Of a stretch of 64,000 bases of DNA, positions 10,122 to 18,659 are shown piece by piece. The notes below the pieces were generated by a model. That model was not told the origin of the DNA and did no database searches. It saw only the letters and a program-made list of their open reading frames with translations. A program made the translations under genes and the position numbers. The first letter of the stretch is position 1; every line of letters begins with the position of its first letter. Origin of the DNA: Accumulibacter sp. (GTDB lineage: Bacteria; Pseudomonadota; Gammaproteobacteria; Burkholderiales; Rhodocyclaceae); contig NZ_JAMTDQ010000064.1 of assembly GCF_023806635.1 (NCBI RefSeq), forward strand, positions 28,425 to 92,424, in the 5' to 3' direction.

Positions 10122-10705
10122 TCTCCCGGCGCAGCGCTTTCAGAAGGACCAAGCGCCTGTTCGTCATTGCTGCCGAGGGCGATGCGACGGAGCCGTTGTA
10201 CTTCGCCGCCTTTCAACCTGGACGTCACGGGACCTTTCGGTTGAAAGTCCTTGACAACCCAAGGCACAAGACCAGCCCGCTTGAGGTCGGCGAGCGCCTC
10301 ACGGAAAACGAACGCCGGTACCAGCCCGGTCCAGACACCGAGTATTGGGTGGTCGTCGATCGCGACACTTGGAGTGAGGACGAACTCGTCGCCGCTTGGG
10401 CGCTGATCGGCAGGCAAAGAAGCCGCTACCACCTAGCACTGAGCAATCCGTGTTTCGAACTCTGGCTGTGGTTGCCTCTCTTGCCGAACCGCCCATTTGC
10501 TGACTGTCAAGACTGTTGTCGCTCTTTGGCCCGCGAATGGCCTGGATTCCGCACCAAGAGCCATTTCGACGTAGCTGCGCTCGTAACCAACGGCAACATC
10601 GCGGATGCCTGCAAGCGTGCGCGTGAGCTCGATACCGATCCGAGAACACCTTGGCCACGCGATCAGACGACACGCATACATCATCTCGTCGAAAGCCTCC
10701 GCTGA
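10118..10705 (+). CDS. RloB-family TOPRIM protein (abortive-infection type)
   Basis: A 195-residue protein of the RloB/AbiLii family, which pairs with an AAA ATPase in anti-phage systems and in some restriction-modification islands. The TOPRIM-like metal site is visible: the glutamate in IAAEGDATEPLYF near residues 18-30 and the DxD in VVVDRDTW near 70-77. SNPCFELWLWLP near 108 is the second family block. The length is that of a complete family member. The start is TTG, overlapping the stop of the ATPase remnant by 3 bases. Because the partner ATPase has lost its catalytic domain here, the protein is either a leftover or works with a partner elsewhere. The surrounding DNA is visibly richer in A/T than its neighbours. 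Confidence 0.75.
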   Translation: MISRRSAFRRTKRLFVIAAEGDATEPLYFAAFQPGRHGTFRLKVLDNPRHKTSPLEVGERLTENERRYQPGPDTEYWVVVDRDTWSEDELVAAWALIGRQRSRYHLALSNPCFELWLWLPLLPNRPFADCQDCCRSLAREWPGFRTKSHFDVAALVTNGNIADACKRARELDTDPRTPWPRDQTTRIHHLVESLR

Positions 10706-10812
10706 CGGCGGAGATCTGCGGCAGCAACCCTGCTCACGAAAGCCTCGACCACTGGCCGGCTGCAGTCCGCCGTCGACACCCATGGCCATGGCGTCGCCGC
10801 CGCTGGCTTCGA

Positions 10813-11673
10813 CTACCCGGCCGCCTCGGCGAGCACAGCCCTGGCGCTCATCGCCAACGTGCCGTCGGGCCCCTGCGCCGCGAGCGCATAGCCGCCATCC
10901 TCCTGGGTGCACACCAGCCGGAAGGGCGCCAGGTCGAAGAGCGGCGCCAGGCCGCGAAAACTGTATTCCTGCACCGGGCGTGTCACCTGATGTCGCAGCA
11001 GGTCCAGCAGCAGCACGGCGGTCAGCGGACCGTGCACGACGAGGCCAGGGTAGCCCTCCTCGTCGATCGCGTACGGACGATCGTAATGGATCCGGTGGGC
11101 GTTGAAGGTCAGCGCCGAGAAGCGGAAGAGCAGCCTCGGATCGGGCGTGACGATACGTGCGCAGGCTGCCGCCGGCAGCGGCGGCCAGTCGACGACCGTC
11201 GGCGCAGGCAGCGCCGGACCCGGTTCGCGGTAGACGATGTCCTGCTCTTCGTCGATGCACAGGCGATCGCCCTGATGGTAGCCGTGGTGCAGCGAAACGA
11301 AGGCCAGTGAGCCGGAGCGTCCGCTCTTCAAGCGTACATCGAGAATGGTGGTGACGCGTCGCGCCGACTGGCCGAGCAGCAACGGCGCGTGAAAGCGCAA
11401 CCGCGCGCCGGCGAACATCCGTCGCGGGAAAGGAATCGGCGGCATGAAGCCGCCGCGCTGCGGATGCCCGTCGACACCGAGGTGCGCCTGCGGCACCTGA
11501 GGCAGGAAGTAGAACCAGTGCCAGAGCGGCGGCAGCGCACTGCCGCAGGTAAAGCTCTCAGAGCCATCGCCGAGCGTCGCCGCGGCCGCCAGCACTGCCG
11601 CCAGCCCGAGATCGTCGTCAGTGCTATGCTGACGACCGATCCAGGCACTGAAGTCGCTGCCGGGGTTGCTCAT
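10813..11673 (-). CDS. Mesaconyl-C4-CoA hydratase-like protein (FAS1/HTD2-type dehydratase)
   Basis: A 286-residue protein of the MaoC/HTD2 family with an N-terminal FAS1-like dehydratase region. Diagnostic segments are LPPLWHWFYF, the GGFMPPIPFPRRMFAG block near residues 74-90, KSGRSGSLAFV, and the hydratase motif FNAHRIHYDRPYA with the conserved Asn/His pair. This family includes mesaconyl-C4-CoA hydratase (Meh) of the 3-hydroxypropionate bicycle and itaconyl-CoA hydratase; both form citramalyl-CoA. Proximity to ccr, ecm and mcd on the same strand and to mct and mcl across the intergenic region favours the Meh role. That is inference; generic 3-hydroxyacyl dehydratase activity is the alternative. 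Confidence 0.72.
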   Translation of the reverse strand: MSNPGSDFSAWIGRQHSTDDDLGLAAVLAAAATLGDGSESFTCGSALPPLWHWFYFLPQVPQAHLGVDGHPQRGGFMPPIPFPRRMFAGARLRFHAPLLLGQSARRVTTILDVRLKSGRSGSLAFVSLHHGYHQGDRLCIDEEQDIVYREPGPALPAPTVVDWPPLPAAACARIVTPDPRLLFRFSALTFNAHRIHYDRPYAIDEEGYPGLVVHGPLTAVLLLDLLRHQVTRPVQEYSFRGLAPLFDLAPFRLVCTQEDGGYALAAQGPDGTLAMSARAVLAEAAG

Positions 11674-11675
11674 CT

Positions 11676-11801
11676 ACTTGCACCCCGCCATTCGCTTGCC
11701 GAGCGAGGTGGGCATCAGGACCGCAGCGGCGATCTTCTCCGTTGCCGCACTGATGTCGATCGACAGCGCTTCGACATCCTGATGGTTCTGGGGATTCATG
11801 G
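11676..11801 (-). pseudogene. Duplicated, truncated copy of the phaJ 5' end (41-codon ORF)
   Basis: A small frame starting MNPQNHQDVEALSIDISAAT and ending GKRMAGCK. Its first 20 residues align with the start of the phaJ gene next door (MNPQNGYDIEDLSVGMSAET). The similarity also covers the DNA just upstream of both ATGs (each has CAGCAG, an AAGGACTG-type ribosome-binding site and GATGAATCC-like context). After about residue 25 the similarity is lost and the frame stops at 11676. This looks like a tandem duplication that was later truncated. It may still be translated because the ribosome-binding site is intact. It sits 2 bp upstream of the start of the Meh-like gene, so translation of it could feed into that gene. 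Confidence 0.55.
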
Positions 11802-11952
11802 CAGTCCTTCCTGCTGATCATCGGCACGGTTCCCGCCGCAGCAGGACGAAGGACGCCCGCTGCTGCCGGCACAGGCCGATTGTCTCGCGCTTTGTCGCTG
11901 CCGTGTACCTGTTTCGTCGCGAATCGATCTTCTGTCTGCCTGTCGACGCAGA

Positions 11953-12001
11953 GCGGCCGCCGCTTCCGGCTTCGCGCGAGACGAAACCGGAAGGCGGCCG
12001 C
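11953..12001 (-). terminator. Hairpin downstream of phaJ
   Basis: Two arms of about 20 nt (11953-11974 and 11982-12001) are inverted repeats with one 2-nt bulge and one mismatch, around a 7-nt loop. The hairpin lies 28 nt past the phaJ stop on the transcribed strand. There is no T-run, so it is either a Rho-assisted terminator or an mRNA-stabilising structure. Confidence 0.5.
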
Positions 12002-12028
12002 CGGCACGCGCTCGATCGCTGCAACCGA

Positions 12029-12475
12029 CTACTTGCCGGCCTCGCGCTTCTTGCGGGAGGTCGCCATCAAGGTGGCTTCGCCGTCGATGACCACCTTGTC
12101 GCCGACGGTGCACACGGTATCGAGCACCACCCGGCACTTGTCTTCGATCACTTCCTTGACGGTGACCCTGGCGCGCACCGTGTCGCCGGGACGAACCGGG
12201 GCGCGGAAGCGCAGCGACTGATTCATGTAGATCGTTCCGGGGCCGGGCAGGCGATTTCCCAACACCGCCGAGATCAGGCTGGCCGACAGCATGCCGTGCG
12301 CGATGCGGCCGCCAAACATCGTCGTGCGACCGAACTCCTCGTCCATATGAACCGCATTGACGTCCGTCGATACCCCCGCGAAGAGCACGAGATCGGCATC
12401 GGTGATGGTCTTGGCAGTTTCCGCGCTCATTCCGACCGACAGGTCTTCAATGTCGTAACCGTTTTGTGGATTCAT
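12029..12475 (-). CDS. phaJ: (R)-specific enoyl-CoA hydratase, MaoC family (PhaJ-like)
   Basis: Single-hotdog MaoC protein of 148 residues. The catalytic Asp/His pair is in STDVNAVHMDEEF (near residues 36-48), followed by GGRIAHGMLSASL near 54-66. PhaJ enzymes interconvert crotonyl-CoA and (R)-3-hydroxybutyryl-CoA, linking polyhydroxyalkanoate turnover to enoyl-CoA. Here the product crotonyl-CoA is the substrate of Ccr, encoded 1.4 kb upstream on the same strand, which fits an assimilatory direction from stored polymer. A good AAGGA ribosome-binding site precedes the ATG. The 5' end has a truncated duplicate at 11676-11801. Confidence 0.85.
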   Translation of the reverse strand: MNPQNGYDIEDLSVGMSAETAKTITDADLVLFAGVSTDVNAVHMDEEFGRTTMFGGRIAHGMLSASLISAVLGNRLPGPGTIYMNQSLRFRAPVRPGDTVRARVTVKEVIEDKCRVVLDTVCTVGDKVVIDGEATLMATSRKKREAGK

Positions 12476-12705
12476 GACAGTCCTTTCTGCTGAACATCGG
12501 CGCGGATTTGGCCGCGCCTGGGAAAAAGGCGCTCGCGACTGCCAGCGCCCGTCTGATCATCCCGCGGGTCCTGCCGTGCGCCTGGTCTCTCGCCAGGACG
12601 ACGATCACAACCGCGGGAAGCAAAGCATTGTCGCGGCGGACCGCTCCTCGGTGAGCCGGCAGCACGCAGCACGGTCGGAAGGCCGATCGGCGCTGCCGGC
12701 CATGG

Positions 12706-13683
12706 CTAGTTCATCACAATCACGACTTTACCCGTCGACTTGCGGCTGAGCACCTGATTCAGGGCCTCGACCGCCCGTGCAAGTGGATAGGTCGCGGAAA
12801 CATGGGGCCTGATTGCGCCGTCGACCACCCACTGCATCAGCTTGCGGAAGCTCTCGCCCATCAGCTGCGGGTGCATCTCGGCGTAGGCGGGCCAATTGAC
12901 GCCGATCACGTCCACGTTCTTGACGAGCAGGTGATTGGCGGGGATCTGCGGGACGCCACCGCCCGCGAACCCAATTACCAGGATCCGGCCTTCAAAGGCC
13001 ATGCTGCGCAAGGAGGCGGTGAACAAGTTGCCGCCAACCGGATCATAGACCACGTCGGCACCGCGACCGCCGGTCAGCTCCCTGATCCGCAGGCGGACAT
13101 CGTCCACCCCACTGTCGATCAGGTGGTCAGCGCCGTGTTCGCGCGCCACCTGCAGCTTCGCCTGCCCGTTGGCGGTGGCAATGACCCTCGCCTGCAACAG
13201 CTTGCCGATGGCGACGGCAGTCAGACCAACACCGCCCGCCGCGCCATGCACGACCAGCGTTTCCCCGGCACGCAGGCGCGCCCGATGCCACAGGGCGACA
13301 TGCGAGGTGCCGAAGACCACCGGAAACGCGGCAGCGTCCTCCCACGACATCGCTGCCGGCATCACCACGCAGCGGTTCACATCGGCCACCAGTTGCTCGG
13401 CGTAACCGCCGTACGGTGTGAGGGCGATCACCCGGTCGCCGACGGCGAGACTCTGCACGCCGGCGCCACTTTCGACAACCTCGCCGGCCACTTCAAAACC
13501 CGGGCTGAACGGCGGCTGCGGCTGCTTCTGGTACTGGCCGCGGGTGACCAGGCTGTCGGCAAAATTGACACCACAGGCGCGAACGCGAATCCGCACCTGC
13601 CCAGGACCGGGACGAGGCTCGGGAACATCGTCGAGGCGCAACGCGTCGGGTCCGGTGAGCGCATGGCAAACGATGGCTTTCAT
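12706..13683 (-). CDS. Zinc-independent MDR oxidoreductase (NADPH:quinone oxidoreductase family)
   Basis: A 325-residue medium-chain dehydrogenase/reductase. The N-terminal GroES-like domain has no structural-zinc cysteines. The nucleotide-binding motif is HGAAGGVGLTAV near residues 145-156, and VVYDPVGGNLF and KSTGKVVI are typical of the quinone oxidoreductase branch. Members reduce quinones or, in related branches, enoyl-CoA double bonds, using NADPH. Placed between phaJ and ccr it might act on an acyl-CoA or a quinone; the substrate cannot be told from sequence. It is a separate family member from Ccr and shares only the MDR fold. Confidence 0.82.
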   Translation of the reverse strand: MKAIVCHALTGPDALRLDDVPEPRPGPGQVRIRVRACGVNFADSLVTRGQYQKQPQPPFSPGFEVAGEVVESGAGVQSLAVGDRVIALTPYGGYAEQLVADVNRCVVMPAAMSWEDAAAFPVVFGTSHVALWHRARLRAGETLVVHGAAGGVGLTAVAIGKLLQARVIATANGQAKLQVAREHGADHLIDSGVDDVRLRIRELTGGRGADVVYDPVGGNLFTASLRSMAFEGRILVIGFAGGGVPQIPANHLLVKNVDVIGVNWPAYAEMHPQLMGESFRKLMQWVVDGAIRPHVSATYPLARAVEALNQVLSRKSTGKVVIVMN

Positions 13684-13786
13684 GGCTGGGGTTCAGGTGG
13701 TCCGGAAAACAGGCCGCCCTTCCCTGCTGCGAGGGCAAGGAAGGGTGCCGGCAGGATCAGGGCGACGTCGCCGTGACTCGTGCTCA

Positions 13787-13813
13787 TTCCCCTCCCCGGC
13801 GCAGGGAGGGGAA
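13787..13813. terminator. Perfect 10-bp hairpin between ccr and the MDR gene
   Basis: The arms TTCCCCTCCC (13787-13796) and GGGAGGGGAA (13804-13813) pair perfectly around a 7-nt loop. The hairpin lies about 35 nt beyond the ccr stop. It lacks a T-run, so termination is a suggestion. It might reduce read-through into the MDR gene while leaving some co-transcription. Confidence 0.45.
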
Positions 13814-13847
13814 GACACGACATCCGATCAACGCGAACAAGCGCAAC

Positions 13848-15602
13848 TCATTCGCCGATGATCTTGCGCACGACATCGGTCATCGAGATGACCCCAACCG
13901 GTTGATCCTTCTCGGTGACCACCAGGCGATGCATCCGCCGTGCAGTCAACAGGCTGACCGCGTCGCTCAACAGCATGTCGGCGTCGCAGGTCGCGCAGCC
14001 GGGCGTCATCACCTCGCGTGCCAGCATCGACCGCGCCTGCTCTGGCGTCCTCCCCTGCCGCGCCAGCACCATGTCGGTTTGCGACACGACCCCCACCGCG
14101 TTGCCTTCGGCATCCATCACCACGACCGCGTGAATTTCCTTCTCGACCATCAGCCTGGCGACCACACCAACGGTGTCGTCCGGAGTGCAGGAGATGATGC
14201 CGCGATGCATCAGGTCGCGGACACGGGTGCCGTCGTCGGCGATGGTGATCGGCTCGCCTTCGGCGATGCTCGGCAGCGGAACCGACATCGGGTACGGTGC
14301 CGGCGTCGTATGGACGTCGCCCTTCGGCAGCGTCGGGTGAACGATGGTCACCGGCGCCTTGCCGCTGACGCCGAGACCAAACTGCGTGGCGCTGATGAGA
14401 ACGGACATGTTGCCGTGCGGGTGCCTGTTGTCGTGCATCAATTGATGGGCAAGCGGCAGTTCCTCGTAGGCGAAGGCACGCGACATGCAGGGATCGAGCT
14501 GGCCACGCAGCGCCAGCTGATTCATCTCGTTGGACTGCACGGCATTGGCGAAATGCGATCCCTGCAGTCGCTTCTGCCGCATCCAGAGGTAGCGCAGATC
14601 GACCGTCGCATTGTAGCCGGTCGTGCCGGCGCAGACCACGACCATGCCGCCAGTCTCACAAACGAAAATCGAAGTCGGAATGGTCGTCTCGCCGGGATGC
14701 TCGAAAACGACGTTGGGTGCCCGCCGCTCACCCAGGATCTCCCAGATCTTCGAACCGAAGGCGCGCACTCCCTTGAGCCACTTGGCGTAGCCGGCGTTGT
14801 CCTTCCAGTGTGGCAGCATGCCCCAGTGGTCGAAGTCGTTGCGGTTGATGCAGCCCTTGGCACCGAGCTTCATGCAGTAGTCGTATTTGTCCTCGCCCGA
14901 GACGACGGCGACCGAAGTGGCGCCGACGGCCTTGGCAATCTGGATCGCCATCGAGCCGAGTCCTCCCGCCCCCCCCCAGATCAGCGCCACATCACCCTTC
15001 TTGATCGAACTGGCGCCCCAGCCGTGCAGCATCCGCCACGCGGTCGCCGCCACCAGCGTGTAGGCTGCCGACTCTTCCCAAGTCATGTGCTTGGGCTTCG
15101 GCATGCACTGATGACCCTGCACCCGGGTGAACTGGGCAAAGCTGCCATAGTTGGTCTCATAGCCCCAGATACGGAAGCTCGGCGAGTACATCGGGTCGCC
15201 GCCGTTCCTTACCCACTCGCAGTTGCGGCTCCACTGACCGCAGTGCATGACCACCTCGTCACCGACCTTGACATTGGTGACGTCCTTGCCGACCCGGTAC
15301 ACGATGCCCGAAGCATCGCTGCCACCGATGTGGAAATCCTCGGGTTCACCCGCCTTGTTGCGGGCGGCAATCACGTTGACCGGAATTCCGAGCGCGGCCC
15401 AGACATTGTTGTAGTTGATGCCGGCCGCCATCACAAGGACCAGCACCTCGTCGTCGGCAATCGCCGGCGTGTTGACCACTTCCTGCTGAAATGCCTCGGT
15501 CGGCTTGCCAAAGCGCTCCGGGCGGATCAGCCAGGCGTGCATCTTCTCCGGGACTTCGCCCAACGGAGGCAGTTCGCCAAGTGCATACAGTTGCTTGCTC
15601 AT
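13848..15602 (-). CDS. ccr: Crotonyl-CoA carboxylase/reductase fused to a CBS-domain pair
   Basis: Ccr reductively carboxylates crotonyl-CoA with NADPH and CO2 to (2S)-ethylmalonyl-CoA, the committed step of the ethylmalonyl-CoA pathway. Residues 1 to about 417 are a full Ccr: [27 protein letters not shown], the nucleotide motif [13 protein letters not shown], the [12 protein letters not shown] block and [14 protein letters not shown]. Normal Ccr proteins end soon after, near 430-450 residues. This one continues through a Pro-rich linker (about 418-460) into two CBS motifs, VRDLMHRGI to SQTDMV and AREVMTP to SMTDVV, ending at residue 584. No stop or frameshift separates the parts. CBS pairs usually bind adenine nucleotides, so energy-state control of carboxylation is a plausible inference. 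First gene of the EMC group after meaB-ecm, preceded by GAGGAG. Confidence 0.94.
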   Translation of the reverse strand: MSKQLYALGELPPLGEVPEKMHAWLIRPERFGKPTEAFQQEVVNTPAIADDEVLVLVMAAGINYNNVWAALGIPVNVIAARNKAGEPEDFHIGGSDASGIVYRVGKDVTNVKVGDEVVMHCGQWSRNCEWVRNGGDPMYSPSFRIWGYETNYGSFAQFTRVQGHQCMPKPKHMTWEESAAYTLVAATAWRMLHGWGASSIKKGDVALIWGGAGGLGSMAIQIAKAVGATSVAVVSGEDKYDYCMKLGAKGCINRNDFDHWGMLPHWKDNAGYAKWLKGVRAFGSKIWEILGERRAPNVVFEHPGETTIPTSIFVCETGGMVVVCAGTTGYNATVDLRYLWMRQKRLQGSHFANAVQSNEMNQLALRGQLDPCMSRAFAYEELPLAHQLMHDNRHPHGNMSVLISATQFGLGVSGKAPVTIVHPTLPKGDVHTTPAPYPMSVPLPSIAEGEPITIADDGTRVRDLMHRGIISCTPDDTVGVVARLMVEKEIHAVVVMDAEGNAVGVVSQTDMVLARQGRTPEQARSMLAREVMTPGCATCDADMLLSDAVSLLTARRMHRLVVTEKDQPVGVISMTDVVRKIIGE

Positions 15603-15614
15603 CAGATGCTCCTC

Positions 15615-16631
15615 TTATGGTGAAAGGGTCGGTTGGTTGACCGACAGCAAACGGGAAAGAATATGCTCTCGCATACGCTCGTACTCCTCGAACTGACTCG
15701 ATCGACACGCGCCCAGCCGCTCCTCGATGGTGGTACGGCCGCCGAGCAGCCCCAGGCCGAAAGTGCCGAACTCCTCCTTCAGCAGCCGCAAGACCCAGCC
15801 ACTCTGGTGCTGGCTGCGCTGCCGCTCGAGGAGGCCGGCCGCGACGAGGAAGCGTCGGTGTCGATCGAAGTGCGCGTGAAACTCCTTGATACCTGTCTGC
15901 ATCGTCGCGCTCAGCAGGCAGACCGGGTAATCCCAGCCCTCACGGCGATCCTGCCGCGGGGCACTGCGACCGATCTCGCTCGCCGTCTTGCGGGCTGCGG
16001 CGCCGAGGTCGGCCTTGTTGACGGCGAAGATGTCGGGGATTTCGATGATCCCGGACTTGAGATACTGGATCGTGTCACCGGACGCTGGCTGCGCCACATA
16101 GCAGACGGTGTCGCCGATCTCGGCGATGTCGATCTCCGTCTGGCCGACGCCGACGGTCTCGATGACGACGACGTCGAAACAGGCCAGCAGCAGCCAGCTC
16201 ATCGGCCACACCTCGCTGGCGACGCCGCCCAGCTGGTTGCGATTGGCAAGCGAGCGGATGAAGAGCCCCTCGTCCTGCCCGACGCTCTTGATCCGGATGC
16301 GGTCGCCGAGCAGCGCGCCACCACCCAGTTCGGGCCGACTCGACGGATCGACCGCCAGAACACCGACCGTCCTGCCGGCGAGCCGCCATTCGCGGATCAT
16401 CGCCGACACCAGCGACGACTTGCCGGCACCCGGCGGTCCGGTGACGCCAATCAGGTGCCCCGCGCTCAGCGAACGCTCTCCGGACAGGCATGCGAGCAGC
16501 CGCACCGCGTGGCTGCGCGCCGCCGGCAGGCGGTTGTCCAGCAGGTTCAGGCCACTGGCAACGGCCGCCCGCTCACCGCCCTGGATCCGGGCCGCGAGCC
16601 GTTCGGGATCGGGAAGGACCAGGTTCGTCAT
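15615..16631 (-). CDS. meaB: Mutase-associated GTPase MeaB
   Basis: G3E-family GTPase that protects and reloads B12-dependent acyl-CoA mutases, cytoplasmic. The 338-residue form starting at 16631 is preceded by GAGAGG; an in-frame start at 16652 would add 7 residues and overlap ecm. The P-loop is GVTGPPGAGKSSL near residues 60-72. The Mg-binding and switch regions DPSSR and VIETVGVGQTE and the base-specificity motif NKAD are present. It is placed directly after ecm with a 7-bp gap, so its client is most likely ethylmalonyl-CoA mutase. Confidence 0.93.
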   Translation of the reverse strand: MTNLVLPDPERLAARIQGGERAAVASGLNLLDNRLPAARSHAVRLLACLSGERSLSAGHLIGVTGPPGAGKSSLVSAMIREWRLAGRTVGVLAVDPSSRPELGGGALLGDRIRIKSVGQDEGLFIRSLANRNQLGGVASEVWPMSWLLLACFDVVVIETVGVGQTEIDIAEIGDTVCYVAQPASGDTIQYLKSGIIEIPDIFAVNKADLGAAARKTASEIGRSAPRQDRREGWDYPVCLLSATMQTGIKEFHAHFDRHRRFLVAAGLLERQRSQHQSGWVLRLLKEEFGTFGLGLLGGRTTIEERLGACRSSQFEEYERMREHILSRLLSVNQPTLSP

Positions 16632-16638
16632 CGACCTC

Positions 16639-18657
16639 TCAGGAGAGTCCACCCAGCCGCTCGAGACCGTTGGTTTCCCGCACGACGTCGACGATGTCGC
16701 CCATGATCGCGTTCAGGTTGAAGTCCTTCGGCGTGTAGATCGCGCGCACCCCAAGCGCCAGCAACCGCTCGGCGTCCGCGGGCGGGATGATGCCGCCGGC
16801 AACCACCGGCAGGCCCGCCAGATCACGGGCGCGCAGTTCCTGCAGCACCGACCCGACCAGTTCCATGTGGCTTCCCGAGAGGATCGACAGCCCGACGACG
16901 TGCACCCCTTCCTCCTGCGCCGCCTGGGCGATCTGCTGCGGCGTCAGCCGGATGCCGTCGTAGACGACCTCGAAACCCACGTCGCGTGCCTTGACCGCCA
17001 CCTGTTCGGCGCCGTTCGAATGGCCATCGAGCCCCGGTTTGCCAACCAACAGCTTCAGCGGGCGGCCCAGCGCGTTGCCGGTGCGGGCGACCCGCTCCCT
17101 GAGGTCGGTCACCTGATCCTTCCTGCCGAGCACCTCGCGACTGTCGATGGCGATGTCGACCCCCGTCGGCGGCCGGAACTCGCCGAAGACGGCGCGCAGC
17201 GAATCACCCCACTCGCCGGTGGTGACACCTGCCAGCGCGCAGCGGATCGAGTTCGGCATGATGTTGTCGCCGCTCTTCGCCGCGTCGGCCAGCCCCTGCA
17301 GGGCAGCGCGCACGTCGGCATCGCTGCGCTGCCGGCGATGCTCCTGCAGCCTTTCGATCTGCTGCCGCTCGGCTGCCGGGTCGGACTTCATGATGGCGCC
17401 ATCGCTGCCGGCAGTCAGCGGTGACTCGGCTGTCTCGTGGAAACAGTTGACGCCGATGATCTTCAGCTCACCCGCCTCGATGGCGCGCAGGCGGCTCATG
17501 TGGCTACCGACCAGTTCGCGCTTGATGTAGCCCGACTCGATCGCGGCAATGATGCCGCCCTGCGCTTCGACGTTCTCGATCTCGCGCCGGGCTCCGGCGA
17601 TCAGTTCGCCGACCTTGGCGGCAATCACCGGCGATCCGTCGAAGATGTCCTCATACTCGAGGAGATCGGTCTCGAAAGCCATCACCTGCTGTATCCGCAG
17701 CGCCCATTGCTGATCCCACGGACGCGGCAGACCCATCGCCTCGTTCCAAGCCGGCAGCTGGATCGCACGTGCGCGCGCCCGCTTGGAGAGCGCGACCGCC
17801 AGCATCTCGAGGACGATCCGCTGCACGTTGTTTTCCGGCTGCGCCTCGGTCAGGCCGAGCGAGTTCACCTGCACGCCATAGCGAAAGCGACGCAGCTTCG
17901 CATCCTGGACCTGATAGCGGGTCAGTGTCAGCTCGTCCCACATTTCGCCGAATGCCCGCAGCTTGCAGCATTCCTCGATGAAGCGGATGCCGGCATTGAC
18001 GAAGAACGAGATGCGCTCGACGACCTGCGGAAACTCGTCCGGCGGGATTTCGCCTGAAGCCTTGACCCGGTCGAGAACCGCCATCGCCGTGCACAAGGCA
18101 TAAGCGAGTTCCTGCACCGGCGTCGCTCCCGCCTCCTGCAGGTGGTAGCTGCAGACGTTGGTCGGGTTCCACTTCGGCACGTTCTTCACCGTGTAGTTGA
18201 TCGTGTCGGCGATCAGCCGCATCGACGGGCCCGGCGGGTAGATGTAGGTGCCGCGTGACAGGTATTCCTTGATGATGTCGTTCTGGGTGGTGCCGCTGAG
18301 CGTCTTCGGATCGATTCCCCGCCGCTGCGCGAGACCGATGTACAGCGACAACAGCCACGCCGCGGTGGCGTTGATCGTCATCGAGGTGTTCATCTGGTCG
18401 AGCGGGATCTGGTCGAACAACTGATCCATGTCCGCGATGCTCGAGATCGGTACACCGACCTTGCCCACCTCGCCGCGCGCCAGTGGACTGTCGGCGTCGT
18501 AGCCGGTCTGCGTCGGCAGGTCGAAGGCGACCGACAGGCCGGTCTGCCCCTTGGCGAGATTCGTACGATAGAGCGCGTTGGACGCTCTGGCCGAGCTGTG
18601 ACCACTGTAGGTCCGCATCAACCACGGCTGGTCCTTCTTCCTGCGCGGGGCAACCAT
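16639..18657 (-). CDS. ecm: Ethylmalonyl-CoA mutase (B12-dependent)
   Basis: Adenosylcobalamin-dependent mutase converting (2R)-ethylmalonyl-CoA to (2S)-methylsuccinyl-CoA. It has 672 residues in one chain, the size of Ecm rather than of the longer methylmalonyl-CoA mutase. The N-terminal TIM-barrel starts at RTYSGHSSARASN with GLSVAFDLPTQTGYD; MNTSMTINATAAWLL and SGTTQNDIIKEYLSRGTYI follow. The C-terminal B12 domain carries the cobalt-binding DGHSNG (D-x-H-x-x-G) near residue 545 and GLSILSGSH further on. No epimerase gene is in the window, so that step must be encoded elsewhere. Two bases separate its start from the preceding MaoC gene, so the genes are almost certainly co-transcribed. Confidence 0.93.
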   Translation of the reverse strand: MVAPRRKKDQPWLMRTYSGHSSARASNALYRTNLAKGQTGLSVAFDLPTQTGYDADSPLARGEVGKVGVPISSIADMDQLFDQIPLDQMNTSMTINATAAWLLSLYIGLAQRRGIDPKTLSGTTQNDIIKEYLSRGTYIYPPGPSMRLIADTINYTVKNVPKWNPTNVCSYHLQEAGATPVQELAYALCTAMAVLDRVKASGEIPPDEFPQVVERISFFVNAGIRFIEECCKLRAFGEMWDELTLTRYQVQDAKLRRFRYGVQVNSLGLTEAQPENNVQRIVLEMLAVALSKRARARAIQLPAWNEAMGLPRPWDQQWALRIQQVMAFETDLLEYEDIFDGSPVIAAKVGELIAGARREIENVEAQGGIIAAIESGYIKRELVGSHMSRLRAIEAGELKIIGVNCFHETAESPLTAGSDGAIMKSDPAAERQQIERLQEHRRQRSDADVRAALQGLADAAKSGDNIMPNSIRCALAGVTTGEWGDSLRAVFGEFRPPTGVDIAIDSREVLGRKDQVTDLRERVARTGNALGRPLKLLVGKPGLDGHSNGAEQVAVKARDVGFEVVYDGIRLTPQQIAQAAQEEGVHVVGLSILSGSHMELVGSVLQELRARDLAGLPVVAGGIIPPADAERLLALGVRAIYTPKDFNLNAIMGDIVDVVRETNGLERLGGLS

Positions 18658-18659
18658 GA

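Noticed and set aside
16639-18657. Methylmalonyl-CoA mutase instead of ethylmalonyl-CoA mutase
   Set aside because: The 672-residue single chain and its position in the ccr-meaB-mcd group fit Ecm; methylmalonyl-CoA mutase large subunits are usually over 700 residues. A sequence tree would settle it fully.
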